64,000 nt of DNA from Rhodococcus koreensis (GCF_900105905.1 NZ_FNSV01000005.1:1612001-1676000), one strand, 5' to 3'; numbered from the stretch's first letter, positions 26,732-35,931 are shown. Notes: generated by a model not told the origin, from the sequence alone. Program-made: numbers and translations.

Positions 26732-28159
26732 ATGAGCAATCCGCCCTTCGGCTTCTCCAAACCCGACGACGATCCCGATCGTGACAAGAACACGGGGGAT
26801 CAGAACGGGCCCGACCGCGACAAGAACGCGGGCGGTTCCGGCGACTTCGGTTTCGGGGCGGGTGGTTTCCCCGCCGGGGGCTTCGACCCGGCCGCCCTCG
26901 GCCAGATGCTCACCCAGTTCGGCCAGATGCTGAGCGGGATGGGCACGTCGATGGGGTCCGGGGAGCAGACCGGCCCGGTCAACTACGAGGTCGCGAAGAA
27001 GCTCGCCCGCCAGCAGATGGGGTCCGTCGCTCCGATCACGCAGGGCAATTCCGAGGCGATCGCCGACGCCTCGCGGCTCGCCGAACTGTGGCTGGACGCC
27101 GCGACGACGCTGCCTGCGGGCGCGTCGAAGACCGTCGCGTGGACGCCCAACGACTGGCTCGACAACACCCTCGACACCTGGAAGCGGTTGTGCGACCCGG
27201 TGGCGGAGAAGGTGTCGGGCATGTGGGTGCAGGGGCTGCCCGAAGAGGCGCAGCAGATGGCAGGACCGATGCTCGGCATGATGAGCCAGATGGGTGGCCT
27301 CGCGTTCGGCTCCCAGCTCGGCCAGGCGCTGGGCCAGCTGTCGAAGGAGGTCCTCACCTCCACCGACATCGGTCTCCCCCTCGGTCCGGCGGGCACGGGC
27401 GCATTGCTTCCCGCAGCGGTGGAACGGTTCAGCAAGGGGCTCGAACAGCCCGACCGGGAGATCCTCGTCTTCCTCGCCGCACGTGAGGCCGCCTACCAGC
27501 GCCTGTACAGCCACGTCCCGTGGCTGCGTCAGCGTCTCCTCGCCACCGTCGAGGAGTACGCCCGCGGCATCACCATGGACTTCTCCGCCATCGAGGACAT
27601 GGCGAAGGGGCTCGATCCGTCCGCGCTGACCGATCCGTCGCAGCTCGAGAACATCCTGCAGCAGGGTGCCTTCGAACCGCAGACCACACCCGAGCAGAAG
27701 CAGGCCCTCGAGCGACTCGAGACACTGCTCGCCCTCATCGAGGGCTGGGTCGAGGTCGTCGTCGCGTCGGCGTTGAACGACCGCCTCCCCGGCGTCGCGG
27801 CACTCAGCGAGACGCTCCGCCGCAGGCGCGCGACCGGCGGACCCGCCGAGCAGACGTTCGCGACACTCGTCGGACTCGAACTGCGTCCCCGCAAGGTCCG
27901 GGAGGCGGCGCAGCTGTGGACGCGCCTGACGTCCGAGTCGACCGTCGACGCCCGTGACGGCGTGTGGGCCCACCCCGACCTGCTGCCCGACTCGTCCGAC
28001 CTCGACAGCCCGGACGCGTTCGTCGAACGGGTACTCGGGGGCGGCGACGGCGGCGACTTCGACAATCCGATGGCGCAGCTGGAGGCGACGGAGGCCCGCG
28101 AGCGGGCCGAGGAGGCCGAACGCGGCAAGTCCGGTAAGGACGACGAGCCGGAGTCCTGA
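26732..28159 (+). CDS. DUF2342/zincin-like hydrolase family protein (Rv3195-like)
   Basis: 475 residues: a Gly/Asp-rich N-terminus, then a largely helical domain of the DUF2342 family annotated as zinc-dependent metalloprotease-like. In family members with a metal site the segment reads like EGHxxxVMD; here it is EGWVEVVVASAL, so the expected His is absent and catalysis is doubtful. An acidic-basic low-complexity tail ends the protein. It is divergent from the PDZ protease and precedes the E1-like and AarF genes, the same order as Rv3194c-Rv3197. Confidence 0.85.
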   Translation: MSNPPFGFSKPDDDPDRDKNTGDQNGPDRDKNAGGSGDFGFGAGGFPAGGFDPAALGQMLTQFGQMLSGMGTSMGSGEQTGPVNYEVAKKLARQQMGSVAPITQGNSEAIADASRLAELWLDAATTLPAGASKTVAWTPNDWLDNTLDTWKRLCDPVAEKVSGMWVQGLPEEAQQMAGPMLGMMSQMGGLAFGSQLGQALGQLSKEVLTSTDIGLPLGPAGTGALLPAAVERFSKGLEQPDREILVFLAAREAAYQRLYSHVPWLRQRLLATVEEYARGITMDFSAIEDMAKGLDPSALTDPSQLENILQQGAFEPQTTPEQKQALERLETLLALIEGWVEVVVASALNDRLPGVAALSETLRRRRATGGPAEQTFATLVGLELRPRKVREAAQLWTRLTSESTVDARDGVWAHPDLLPDSSDLDSPDAFVERVLGGGDGGDFDNPMAQLEATEARERAEEAERGKSGKDDEPES

Positions 28160-28278
28160 CCCCCTGATCGCACCAATGTGTCGGTAGCGGGAAGTCCGCA
28201 GGTCGGAGCACGTTTCGACCTGTGGACAACTCGCCTTTTCCGGGCCGGCGACCAGTCGTGGCCTGGAATCCTCGGTGC

Positions 28279-29169
28279 GTGACCATCTCGCACCCGCACC
28301 CCGTCGGTGTCACCCTCGATCCTCGGATCGCCGTGCTCGTCCGCCCCGACGGGCGGGTGCAGTTCGGCTGGGATCCCGAGCGCGCACTCGTCCTCTCCCC
28401 ACCGCCCGGAGTCCGGACCGAGCAACTCCTCGCCGTCGTCCGACTGCTCGACGGCAAGAACACGCGGCCGCACATCCTGTGGACGGCCGTCGGATACGGC
28501 CTGGCGCCCACGGACGTGTCGAAGCTGCTCGGCGATCTGGACCGCGCCGGTCTGATCGACGTCGCGGGCACCTCCCCCGTCGCGGACACGATCACCATCC
28601 GCGTACACGGGCGCGGACCGCTGTCGGATGCGGTGTCCACCGGGCTCACCGACGGCGGCATCCGGGTCTCCCGCTCGTTCCGCTACTCCGCCGACGGCGA
28701 TGTCCGGCGGTGGAACGCCCTGTGCGTCGTGCTCGCGGACGACCTGGTGGCGGACCCTCGCCTCGCTGCGGATCTGGTCCAGAACGGGATACCGCACCTG
28801 CAGGTCCGGCTGCGGGACGGTCGCGGTGTGGTCGGTCCGCTCGTGCTGCCGGGCCACACGAGTTGCCTGCGGTGCGCCGATCTCCTCCGTGCCGCGTACG
28901 ACGAGGACTGGCCGCACCTGTCCGCTCAGCTCCTGGGGACGGTCGGGCATGCGAGTCCCGCCGTGATCATGGCCACGGCCGCAGTCGCCCTCGGCCAACT
29001 CGAGGCCGTGCTGTCCGCCCCGCGCGGCGCGCCGCCCAGCAGTCTCGACGCCACGCTCGAGATCGATCTGGGGGCGCACCGCCTGGTGACGCGGCGCTGG
29101 CCGAGGCAGGCGAGTTGCAGCTGCACGTATCTGGCGCCCGCCGTGGGCGAATCGAACCGGCATCGGTGA
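28279..29169 (+). CDS. E1-like/cyclodehydratase-fold protein (Rv3196-like)
   Basis: 296 residues from GTG 28279. The N-terminal part (residues 1-100) resembles the leader-binding winged-helix region of TOMM/ThiF-type RiPP proteins; the central part is a degenerate E1-like domain without an evident GxGxxG ATP site. Two Cys pairs, CLRC (196-199) and CSC (280-282), could form a zinc site as in E1 enzymes. No precursor peptide, YcaO or McbC dehydrogenase lies nearby, so it is an orphan. Its TGA overlaps the aarF start (GTGATG), tying its translation to that kinase. An upstream GTG at 28222 would add 19 residues. Confidence 0.75.
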   Translation: MTISHPHPVGVTLDPRIAVLVRPDGRVQFGWDPERALVLSPPPGVRTEQLLAVVRLLDGKNTRPHILWTAVGYGLAPTDVSKLLGDLDRAGLIDVAGTSPVADTITIRVHGRGPLSDAVSTGLTDGGIRVSRSFRYSADGDVRRWNALCVVLADDLVADPRLAADLVQNGIPHLQVRLRDGRGVVGPLVLPGHTSCLRCADLLRAAYDEDWPHLSAQLLGTVGHASPAVIMATAAVALGQLEAVLSAPRGAPPSSLDATLEIDLGAHRLVTRRWPRQASCSCTYLAPAVGESNRHR

Positions 29170-30506
29170 TGATGCATGATGGTGGGGTGCCCGACATCCC
29201 CCGCAGGAGTTCTGCCCGCACCGCGAAACTCGCGAGCATCCCGTTGGGGATCGCGGGGCGTGCCGCGATGGGGTTCGGCCGGAAGCTGACCGGCGGCGAC
29301 AGGGACGAGATCGACGCCCAGCTGAGCGCGAAGGCCGCCGAGCAATTATTCGCCGTCCTCGGCGAACTCAAGGGCGGCGCCATGAAACTGGGCCAGGCGC
29401 TCAGCGTCATGGAGGCGGCAATCCCCGAGGAGTTCGCGGAACCCTACCGTGAATCGCTGAACAAGCTGCAGGCGCAGGCACCTCCGCTGCCCGCGAAGGC
29501 GGTCCACCGGATGCTCGACCAGCAACTGGGCACCAAGTGGCGGGAGCGGTTCCAGTCGTTCGACGACACCCCGACCGCGTCGGCCAGCATCGGCCAGGTG
29601 CATCGCGCCGTGTGGGCCGACGGCCGCGACGTGGCCGTCAAGGTTCAGTACCCCGGCGCCGACGAAGCGCTGCGCGCCGACCTGAAGACACTGGGACGGT
29701 TCGCGGGTCTGTTCGCTTCGGTCATGCCCGGGGTCGACGTGCGGCCGGTCATCGACGAATTCACCGCCCGCACCGAAGAAGAACTCGACTACCGGATCGA
29801 GGCGAACAATCAGCGCCGCTTCGCGAAGGTGTTCGACGGGGACCCGCAGTTCGCGATTCCGCACGTCGTCGCCAGCGCCCCCAAGGTGGTGGTCACCGAA
29901 TGGATGTCGGCGAAACCGCTGTCGGCCATCATCGCCGACGGCACCCCCGAGGAACGCAACACTGCCGGCGCACTGCTCGCGGAGTTCCACTTCGCCTCCC
30001 CCACCCGCGTCGGCCTGCTTCACTGCGACCCGCATCCGGGTAACTTCATGCTGCACAGCGACGGCCGCCTGGGGGTCATCGATTTCGGTGCCGCGGCACC
30101 GTTTCCGCACGGTCTCCCACCGGTGCTCGGGGCGATGGTCCGGCTGGCAGTCCACGAGCAGTTCGACGAACTGACGGAGTTGCTGCACGCCAACGGATTC
30201 GTCCTGCCGGGCAGGACGGTGACCGACAAGGAGATCGCCGACTACCTGCGTCCCGTCACCGATCCGATCCGCACCGAATCGTTCCACTTCACCCGCGCCT
30301 GGCTGCAGAAGGCGGCGGGTTCCGCGACCGACTTCAACAGTGCGCAGTTCCGGACCGCCCGGGCACTGAATCTGCCCGCCGAGTATCTGATGATCTTCCG
30401 GGTTCTCGTCGGCTCGGTGGGGATCTGCGCCCAACTGGACGCGTACGCGCCGTACATGGCGATCCTCACCCGGTGGCTCCCCGGGTTCGTGGCCCCCGAC
30501 CTGTGA
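29169..30506 (+). CDS. AarF/UbiB (ABC1) atypical kinase family protein
   Basis: About 445 residues with the ABC1 hallmarks: the KxGQ motif in GAMKLGQAL, the Ala-rich loop TASASIGQVHRA in place of the P-loop, catalytic-lysine strand VAVKVQYPG, EELDYRIEANNQ, and kinase motifs HCDPHPGNFML and VIDFGAAAP. ABC1 proteins have ATPase rather than protein-kinase activity and support lipid/quinone metabolism; in actinobacteria the role is less clear. The start overlaps the previous gene's stop. The stop codon itself lies inside a 46-bp perfect palindrome. Confidence 0.9.
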   Translation: MMHDGGVPDIPRRSSARTAKLASIPLGIAGRAAMGFGRKLTGGDRDEIDAQLSAKAAEQLFAVLGELKGGAMKLGQALSVMEAAIPEEFAEPYRESLNKLQAQAPPLPAKAVHRMLDQQLGTKWRERFQSFDDTPTASASIGQVHRAVWADGRDVAVKVQYPGADEALRADLKTLGRFAGLFASVMPGVDVRPVIDEFTARTEEELDYRIEANNQRRFAKVFDGDPQFAIPHVVASAPKVVVTEWMSAKPLSAIIADGTPEERNTAGALLAEFHFASPTRVGLLHCDPHPGNFMLHSDGRLGVIDFGAAAPFPHGLPPVLGAMVRLAVHEQFDELTELLHANGFVLPGRTVTDKEIADYLRPVTDPIRTESFHFTRAWLQKAAGSATDFNSAQFRTARALNLPAEYLMIFRVLVGSVGICAQLDAYAPYMAILTRWLPGFVAPDL

Positions 30507-30545
30507 GTACTTGTTAACCGCGGGCGGTTAACAAGTACTCACAGG
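30500..30545. repeat. 46-bp perfect palindrome between aarF and whiB7
   Basis: Two 22-nt arms (30500-30521 and 30524-30545) are exactly complementary around a central GG; each arm carries the core GTGAGTACTTGTTAACC. It includes the aarF stop codon and ends 2 bp from the whiB7 stop, so it lies between two convergent genes and likely acts as a bidirectional terminator or RNA-stability hairpin. It lacks a U-tract and is unusually perfect and AT-rich for this genome. Confidence 0.85.
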
Positions 30546-30547
30546 TG

Positions 30548-30868
30548 CTACGCACACACCAGAGCCGGCGTCTTGCGGGGACGTCCACGGGGACGCTTGC
30601 GGGCGATCACGACACCCTGGTCGAAGATCTCCCCACCCCACACGCCCCACGGCTCACCTCGATCGAGAGCGGCGTCGAGGCAGCGGGAGCGGATCGGGCA
30701 GGACGCGCACAGCGCCTTCGCCTGCTCCAGCTCGGTGGGAGAGTCCGCAAACCACAGGTCGGGGTCGTCGACCCGGCACGGCAGGTCACCACGTGCGGTA
30801 GCGATCTGAACAAATCCGCTTGTGGCGGTTGAGGTTTCGGATACCCCTCGGCATGTCACGGTAGACAC
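30548..30868 (-). CDS. whiB7: Transcriptional regulator WhiB7
   Basis: 106 residues. The four [4Fe-4S] cysteines are at about 31, 54, 57 and 63 (LPC, ALCASCPIRSRC), followed by the G-V-W-G-G turn in WGVWGGEI and the WhiB7-specific AT-hook RGRPRK near residues 94-99. WhiB7 binds the primary sigma factor and AT-rich DNA and switches on intrinsic antibiotic resistance. GTG 30866-30868 is chosen because GAGGAG lies 6 nt upstream; an ATG at 30889 is possible. A leader of nearly 400 nt with a uORF and a hairpin precedes it. Confidence 0.93.
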   Translation of the reverse strand: MSTVTCRGVSETSTATSGFVQIATARGDLPCRVDDPDLWFADSPTELEQAKALCASCPIRSRCLDAALDRGEPWGVWGGEIFDQGVVIARKRPRGRPRKTPALVCA

Positions 30869-30971
30869 GTCGTTCTCCTCTGCTCTCATTGCGACGGTTA
30901 TTCTCTTCGGTTCGTTGAAATGGATGCGAACCAGAGCCGAGGCTGCGAGCGGGAAAGGTGCTCGAACTACG

Positions 30972-31005
30972 AAGGCCACGGTCCGCGATGCGGGTCCGTG
31001 GCCTT
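30972..31005 (-). terminator. Candidate attenuator hairpin in the whiB7 leader
   Basis: Perfect 10-bp arms AAGGCCACGG and CCGTGGCCTT, extended by further G-C pairs, lie 22 nt past the uORF stop and about 100 nt before whiB7. The position is that of the conditional terminator in mycobacterial whiB7 leaders. The following U-content is low, so termination strength is uncertain. Confidence 0.5.
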
Positions 31006-31026
31006 GAAAAGACGGTGGGAGTTGAT

Positions 31027-31191
31027 CTATCGAGGAATTCCTCGACAACTCCGATACACGGACTCGACTGCTGTTGCGGGACGACGACGGGCTGCCGACC
31101 AGACGATCGCCGGTGCCTGTTCCGCCGCGTTCATGCCGAACAACGCGGAGGCAGCAGCGACTGCCGTCTCATGTGCTTGGAACTTCGTCAT
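31027..31191 (-). CDS. Upstream ORF (leader peptide) of whiB7
   Basis: 54 codons beginning MTKFQAHETAVAAASALFG, preceded by a near-perfect ribosome site GGAGGTGG 7 nt before the ATG. It lies between the whiB7 promoter and the attenuator hairpin. In mycobacteria a uORF at this place senses ribosome stalling by antibiotics and relieves premature termination upstream of whiB7; the arrangement here fits that. The peptide is not expected to have its own function. Confidence 0.7.
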   Translation of the reverse strand: MTKFQAHETAVAAASALFGMNAAEQAPAIVWSAARRRPATAVESVYRSCRGIPR

Positions 31192-31258
31192 TTCACTGCC
31201 ACCTCCATTTCTTCTCGATCCGATGTGAACCACACGGGTCTCCCCGCGCACTGAAACC

Positions 31259-31296
31259 ACAGTAGGCAATTCTCCAGAACCGCACAACCTATTTTT
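31259..31296 (-). promoter_or_regulatory. whiB7 promoter with WhiB7-type AT-rich element
   Basis: On the minus strand: AT-rich CAAAAATAGG, then -35 TTGTGC (31282-31287), a 17-bp spacer and -10 TACTGT (31259-31264). An AT-rich block directly upstream of the -35 is the binding site recognised by WhiB7 with the primary sigma factor, so the gene is probably autoactivated. Confidence 0.6.
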
Positions 31297-31340
31297 GACC
31301 TGCAGTGATGCGTGCTACTTCACCCTCGTGCGGGAGTCGT

Positions 31341-33479
31341 TCAGCGAGTACCGCTTCCCTTGATCACACCGAGGACGTCTTCGCCGAACTGCTCGAGCTT
31401 CTTCGCACCGATCCCGGGGATCGCGACGAGTCCGCGATCGTCCTGCGGGCGCTGCTCGGCGAGAGCCGTCAACGTGTTGTCGCTGAACACCACGTACGCC
31501 GGGACCTTCAGCTCCCTCGACTTCTCGAGCCGCCACGACCGCAGCGATTCGAGCAGTTCCACGTCGACGTTCGACGGGCACCCCTCGCAGCGACCGAGCA
31601 TGGTCGCGGTCGTCCCGATCAGCTGTTTTCCGCACAGCCGGCACCGGGGACGCTTCTTGTTGCTCTTGACGGGCGCCGCGATCCGCGAGGCCGGTGAGTC
31701 TTCGGGGATGAGCCCGTGCAGGAACCGCGAACGGCGCCGCGACTTGCGGCCGCCCTCGTTCCGGGACAGCGCCCACGACATCTGCAGGTGCTCACGGGCG
31801 CGGGTGACGCCGACGTACAGCAACCGGCGTTCCTCCTCGACGGCCGCGTCGTCGGGTGCCGAGTTGGAGTCGCCGAGCACGTGCTGGATGGGCAGTGTTC
31901 CGTCGGTGAGGCCGACGAGGAACACGGCGTCCCATTCGAGACCCTTCGCGGCGTGCAGGGACGCGAGGGTCACACCCTGCACGACGGGTGGGTGCCGCGC
32001 CTCCGCCCGCAGACTCAGCTCGCGCAACAGTGCGTCGAGGGTCAACTCCGGATCCTGGGTCAGCTGTTCCTCGGTGAGCGCGACGAGCGCCGACAGGGAG
32101 GCCCAGCGCTCGCGGGCCTGCGCACCCGCCGGTTCGGCGTCCGTCAGCCCCAGCGGAACGAGGACGGCGCGGACGAGCGTGACGAGGTCGGCGCCGACCG
32201 CGTCGGGCAGGTCGTCGCGGCCCGCGGCCTGGCGCAGCGCCGCAACGGCCTGACGCACCTCGGTGCGGGTGAAGAAACCCTCACCGCCACGCACCTGGTA
32301 CGGGATGTCGAGTTTCGTCAGCGCCTGCTCGTGCACCTCGGACTGGGCGTTGATCCGGTACAGGACCGCGATCTCCGCCGCCGGGGTGCCGGACGCGATG
32401 AGCCGCTTGATCGTGCGGGCCACCCCGGCGGCCTCGGCCGGTTCGTCGTCGAACTCGACGAAACTCGGTTCCGGCCCGGAGTCGCGCTGCCCGATCAGTT
32501 GCAGACGGGTGCCCGCGATCCGGCCGCGCGCCGCTCCGATCACCCGGTTCGCCATCGACACGACCTCGGGGGTCGAGCGATAGTCGCGCTCGAGGCGCAC
32601 GACGGTGGCCTCGGGGAACCGGCGCGAGAAGTCGAGCAGGTAGTTCGGGGTGGCGCCGGTGAACGAGTAGATGGTCTGGTTGGCGTCGCCGACGACGGTG
32701 AGGTCGTCCCGCTCGCCGAGCCAGGCGTCGAGGACACGCTGCTGCAGCGGGGTGACGTCCTGGTATTCGTCGACGACGAAGCAGCGGTAGCGGTCGCGGA
32801 ACTCCTCCGCGACGGCCGAATGCTCTTCGAGTGCCGCCGCCGTGTGGAGCAGGAGGTCGTCGAAATCGAGGAGCATCCCGTCCTGGCCGCGCGCCTTGAG
32901 CTGTTCGTAGCCGTGATACACCTCGGCGACCTTGGCGGCGTCGACCGGCGCCTCCCGGCGCAACTTCGCCACCGCCCGCGGGTAGTCCTCCGGCGCGATC
33001 AGCGAGGCCTTGGCCCACTCGATCTCACTCGCCAGGTCGCGGATGCTCTCCGTGCTGGTGGACAGGCCGACCCGTCCGGCGGCGGACGACACGACCGCGA
33101 ACTTGCGGTCCAGCAGCCGCCATTCCGTGTCGCCGACCACCTGCGGCCAGAAGTACCGCAGCTGCCGCAGCGCGGCCGCGTGGAACGTACGTGCCTGGAC
33201 CTGCGCTCCCCCGTCGCCGATGCCCAGGCTGCGCAGCCGCCCGCGCATCTCGCCTGCCGCGCGCGCCGTGAACGTCACCGCCAGCACCTGCCCCGCGGCG
33301 ACGTGCCCACTGGCGACGAGGTGCGCGATCCGCCGGGTGATGGTCCGGGTCTTGCCTGTTCCGGCACCGGCCAGCACACACACCGGCCCCCGGGGAGCGA
33401 GGACCGCTGCGGACTGTTCGGGATCGAGACCGGTAGTCGTCACCTCTGCTGCGCCGGCTGCTGACATGGCGTCCATCAT
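31341..33479 (-). CDS. uvrD2: ATP-dependent DNA helicase UvrD2
   Basis: About 712 residues of SF1 UvrD type: Walker [15 protein letters not shown], motif [15 protein letters not shown], motif [17 protein letters not shown], motif [10 protein letters not shown]. After the helicase core come a tetra-cysteine segment (CRLCGK...CEGC) and an HRDC domain, the layout of mycobacterial UvrD2, where the Cys motif is needed for activity. It unwinds DNA 3'-5' in repair and is essential in M. tuberculosis. The start may be ATG 33479, 33476 or 33467. Confidence 0.95.
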   Translation of the reverse strand: MMDAMSAAGAAEVTTTGLDPEQSAAVLAPRGPVCVLAGAGTGKTRTITRRIAHLVASGHVAAGQVLAVTFTARAAGEMRGRLRSLGIGDGGAQVQARTFHAAALRQLRYFWPQVVGDTEWRLLDRKFAVVSSAAGRVGLSTSTESIRDLASEIEWAKASLIAPEDYPRAVAKLRREAPVDAAKVAEVYHGYEQLKARGQDGMLLDFDDLLLHTAAALEEHSAVAEEFRDRYRCFVVDEYQDVTPLQQRVLDAWLGERDDLTVVGDANQTIYSFTGATPNYLLDFSRRFPEATVVRLERDYRSTPEVVSMANRVIGAARGRIAGTRLQLIGQRDSGPEPSFVEFDDEPAEAAGVARTIKRLIASGTPAAEIAVLYRINAQSEVHEQALTKLDIPYQVRGGEGFFTRTEVRQAVAALRQAAGRDDLPDAVGADLVTLVRAVLVPLGLTDAEPAGAQARERWASLSALVALTEEQLTQDPELTLDALLRELSLRAEARHPPVVQGVTLASLHAAKGLEWDAVFLVGLTDGTLPIQHVLGDSNSAPDDAAVEEERRLLYVGVTRAREHLQMSWALSRNEGGRKSRRRSRFLHGLIPEDSPASRIAAPVKSNKKRPRCRLCGKQLIGTTATMLGRCEGCPSNVDVELLESLRSWRLEKSRELKVPAYVVFSDNTLTALAEQRPQDDRGLVAIPGIGAKKLEQFGEDVLGVIKGSGTR

Positions 33480-33559
33480 GACAGGGGCGACCGACACGGC
33501 GCGAAGCGGACGAACACCGCAGTGGGAACACACGGCGGGCTCGTGGTGTTATATCCGCC

Positions 33560-33814
33560 GTGACTGCTACCGACACCCCGGCCCTGACCATCTACTCCAC
33601 CACCTGGTGCGGCTACTGCCGGCGCCTGAAGACGCAGCTGGACGAATCCGGCATCGGCTACGTGGAGATCGACATCGAGGACGATCCGGCGTCGGCGGAG
33701 TTCGTCGGCAGCGTCAACGGTGGCAACCACGTCGTGCCCACCGTCAAGTTCGCCGACGGCAGCACCGCCACCAACCCGTCGTTGGCGCAGGTCAAGCAGC
33801 TTCTCGGCGTCTAG
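33560..33814 (+). CDS. mrx1: Mycoredoxin (glutaredoxin-like)
   Basis: 84 residues, a single glutaredoxin fold with active site CGYC in STTWCGYCRRL and the cis-Pro region HVVPTVKFADG. Mycoredoxin-1 (Rv3198A) reduces S-mycothiolated proteins using mycothiol, the actinobacterial low-molecular-weight thiol. It is convergent with nudC, overlapping it by 4 bp at the stops, and divergent from uvrD2. Confidence 0.95.
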   Translation: MTATDTPALTIYSTTWCGYCRRLKTQLDESGIGYVEIDIEDDPASAEFVGSVNGGNHVVPTVKFADGSTATNPSLAQVKQLLGV

Positions 33815-34722
33815 GACTCCGTCGCTGCCGCAGCCCAGGACTCGATGATTCCACGCGCGATGGATATCGAGCCCGGCAGCAGCAGCGTGGCGTCGGTGTC
33901 CGACGCCCAGTCGCCGAGTTCGAGTGCCGTGCGCACCTCGTCCCGGGTGAACCACCGGGCCTCGGCGATCTCGCCGTCCGCGAACGTCAGCGGGGCGTCG
34001 GGATCGCCGACGGCCGCGAACCCGATCATCACCGAACGGGGGAACGGCCACGGCTGGCTGCCGAGGTAGCGCACGTCACGGACGTCGACGCCCACCTCTT
34101 CCTTGATCTCGCGGACGACGCACGTCTCGAGGGATTCTCCGGCCTCGACGAATCCGGCCAGGATCGAGAACCGCCGCGGCGGCCACGTGGGCTGCCGGGC
34201 CAGGAGCACACGGTCTCCGCCGTCGTGCACGAGGCAGATGACCGCCGGATCGGTGCGGGGAAATTCCTCGTGACCGGTGCTCGTCGAGATCCGCGACCAT
34301 CCCGACATCGTCGGTTCCGACGCCGCGCCGTCGAGCGCGCTGAAGCCGGCACTGTCGTGCCAGTTGAGCATCGCGAGGGCGCCGGTGAGCACACCGGCGT
34401 CGGCGTCGTCCAGCGTGCCGCCCAGAATCCGGAGATCGGCCAGCTCGCCGGTCAGCGCCTGCACCCGCACCGCCCACACGTGCCGGTCCTTGCGAATGCC
34501 GAGGAACACCGCCCCCGGTTTCGGTTCGGGGCCGAGTTCGGTGGCCTCCGCGAACACCAGACCGTCGTCCCCCACCCGCACCTGTCCGCGGTGATTGACG
34601 CGCAGCAGCAGCGCATCCCGCCAGCCCGCACGCAGCGCGTCCGTGTCCGAACGCAATTCCTCGGCCCGCCCGACGGCGGAGCGGGACAGGAGCGGGGTGT
34701 CGTTGAGCCGGAATACAGTCAC
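33811..34722 (-). CDS. nudC: NAD+ diphosphatase NudC
   Basis: 303 residues: N-terminal domain, then a Nudix domain with the box GFVEAGESLETCVVREIKEE and the NADH-pyrophosphatase signature SQPWPFPRS. It hydrolyses NAD(H) to NMN(H) and AMP and, in bacteria, decaps NAD-RNA. The four-cysteine zinc ribbon normally preceding the Nudix domain is missing: the corresponding segment (LNWHDSAGFSALDG) has no Cys. The Nudix catalytic residues are intact, so it is probably active, but zinc binding is lost. Confidence 0.92.
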   Translation of the reverse strand: MTVFRLNDTPLLSRSAVGRAEELRSDTDALRAGWRDALLLRVNHRGQVRVGDDGLVFAEATELGPEPKPGAVFLGIRKDRHVWAVRVQALTGELADLRILGGTLDDADAGVLTGALAMLNWHDSAGFSALDGAASEPTMSGWSRISTSTGHEEFPRTDPAVICLVHDGGDRVLLARQPTWPPRRFSILAGFVEAGESLETCVVREIKEEVGVDVRDVRYLGSQPWPFPRSVMIGFAAVGDPDAPLTFADGEIAEARWFTRDEVRTALELGDWASDTDATLLLPGSISIARGIIESWAAAATES

Positions 34723-34742
34723 GCCGTCGACACTACTGCCGA

Positions 34743-35810
34743 TCAGTTGGCGACCCGACGGATGTACAGCAGTCGGTCGTTCTCCTCGATCGAATCGACC
34801 TCCGGCGAGCCGACCCGGATCAAGCGGCCGTCCCGCACCACACCGAGCACGATGTCCGCGAGGTGGCGTGGAGAGCCGCCGATCTCGTCCCGCTCCACGG
34901 GACGTTCCGCGATCGCGAAACCCGCCTCCGGAGTCAGGAGGTCCTCCATCATCTCGACGACGCTCGGCGTCTTCGTGGCGATGCCGAGGAGCCGGCCCGC
35001 GGTCTCGGAGGACACGACCACCGAGTCGGCGCCGGACTGGCGGAGCAGATGCGTGTTCTCGGATTCGCGGATCGCGGCGACGATCTTCGCCTTCGGTGCG
35101 ATCTCGCGCGCCGTCAGCGTCACCAGCACCGCGGTGTCGTCGCGGTTGGCGGCGACGATGATCGCCGACGCGTTCTGCGCGCCCGCCAACCTCAGCACGT
35201 CCGATTTGGTGGCGGACCCGTGGACCGTGACGAGGCCCTTGCTGGCCGCCGAGTCGAGCACGGCGTGGTCGGTATCGACCACCACGATCTCCGACGGCGG
35301 AACGTCGTCGCCGAGCATCGCGTCGATCGCGGTGCGTCCCTTGGTTCCGTAGCCGATCACCACGGTGTGATTGCGCACGTGCTGCCTCCAACGCTGAATT
35401 TTGAACGCCTGCCGGGAGCTCGCCGTGAGCGCGGAGAGAGTAGTACCGACCAGGACGATGAGGAAGAAGATTCGAAGGGGCGTGATCAGGAGGACGTTGA
35501 CGAGCCTCGCCGACGGTGTGAACGGCGTGATGTCGCCGTATCCCGTCGTCGACAACGACACCGTCGCGTAGTAGATGCAGTCGAGCAACGACAGTTCGTT
35601 GTCCTGCACGTCGCGATAGCCCGCCCGGTCGATGTAGACGATGAGCACCGCCAACGCCAACGCCGCCAGGGCGATCCCCACCCGGCGGTAAATCGCCCGC
35701 GCCGGACTCGTCTGCAACTCCGGAATCCGCAGCACACCCACCAACGCGAAGTCCGGCCGGTCGGTGAGGGTGTCCGACCTGCTCAATCTCTCACGCAGCC
35801 TACCGGCCAT
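34743..35810 (-). CDS. Two-TM potassium channel with RCK (TrkA-N) domain
   Basis: About 355 residues from ATG 35808-35810, with GGAGA 8 nt upstream. One transmembrane helix near residues 37-57, a pore loop with selectivity filter TTGYGDITP, a second helix, then a cytoplasmic RCK domain starting VVIGYGTKGRTAIDAM (NAD-binding Gly motif) and a TrkA-C-like end. It is a tetrameric ligand-gated K+ channel like MthK and corresponds to Rv3200c. It follows adnB's convergent neighbour and ends 20 bp from nudC. Confidence 0.93.
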   Translation of the reverse strand: MAGRLRERLSRSDTLTDRPDFALVGVLRIPELQTSPARAIYRRVGIALAALALAVLIVYIDRAGYRDVQDNELSLLDCIYYATVSLSTTGYGDITPFTPSARLVNVLLITPLRIFFLIVLVGTTLSALTASSRQAFKIQRWRQHVRNHTVVIGYGTKGRTAIDAMLGDDVPPSEIVVVDTDHAVLDSAASKGLVTVHGSATKSDVLRLAGAQNASAIIVAANRDDTAVLVTLTAREIAPKAKIVAAIRESENTHLLRQSGADSVVVSSETAGRLLGIATKTPSVVEMMEDLLTPEAGFAIAERPVERDEIGGSPRHLADIVLGVVRDGRLIRVGSPEVDSIEENDRLLYIRRVAN

Positions 35811-35931
35811 ATGTTCGTCTCCACGTTGCACTGAACTCCGACATCGGCTGGCAGCCTAACCCCGATTGTCCCACCGGACACACGTCGGAGCCTCGTTGTC
35901 GCGAACCGGGTGGTTCGGGCAAGCTGGCGTC

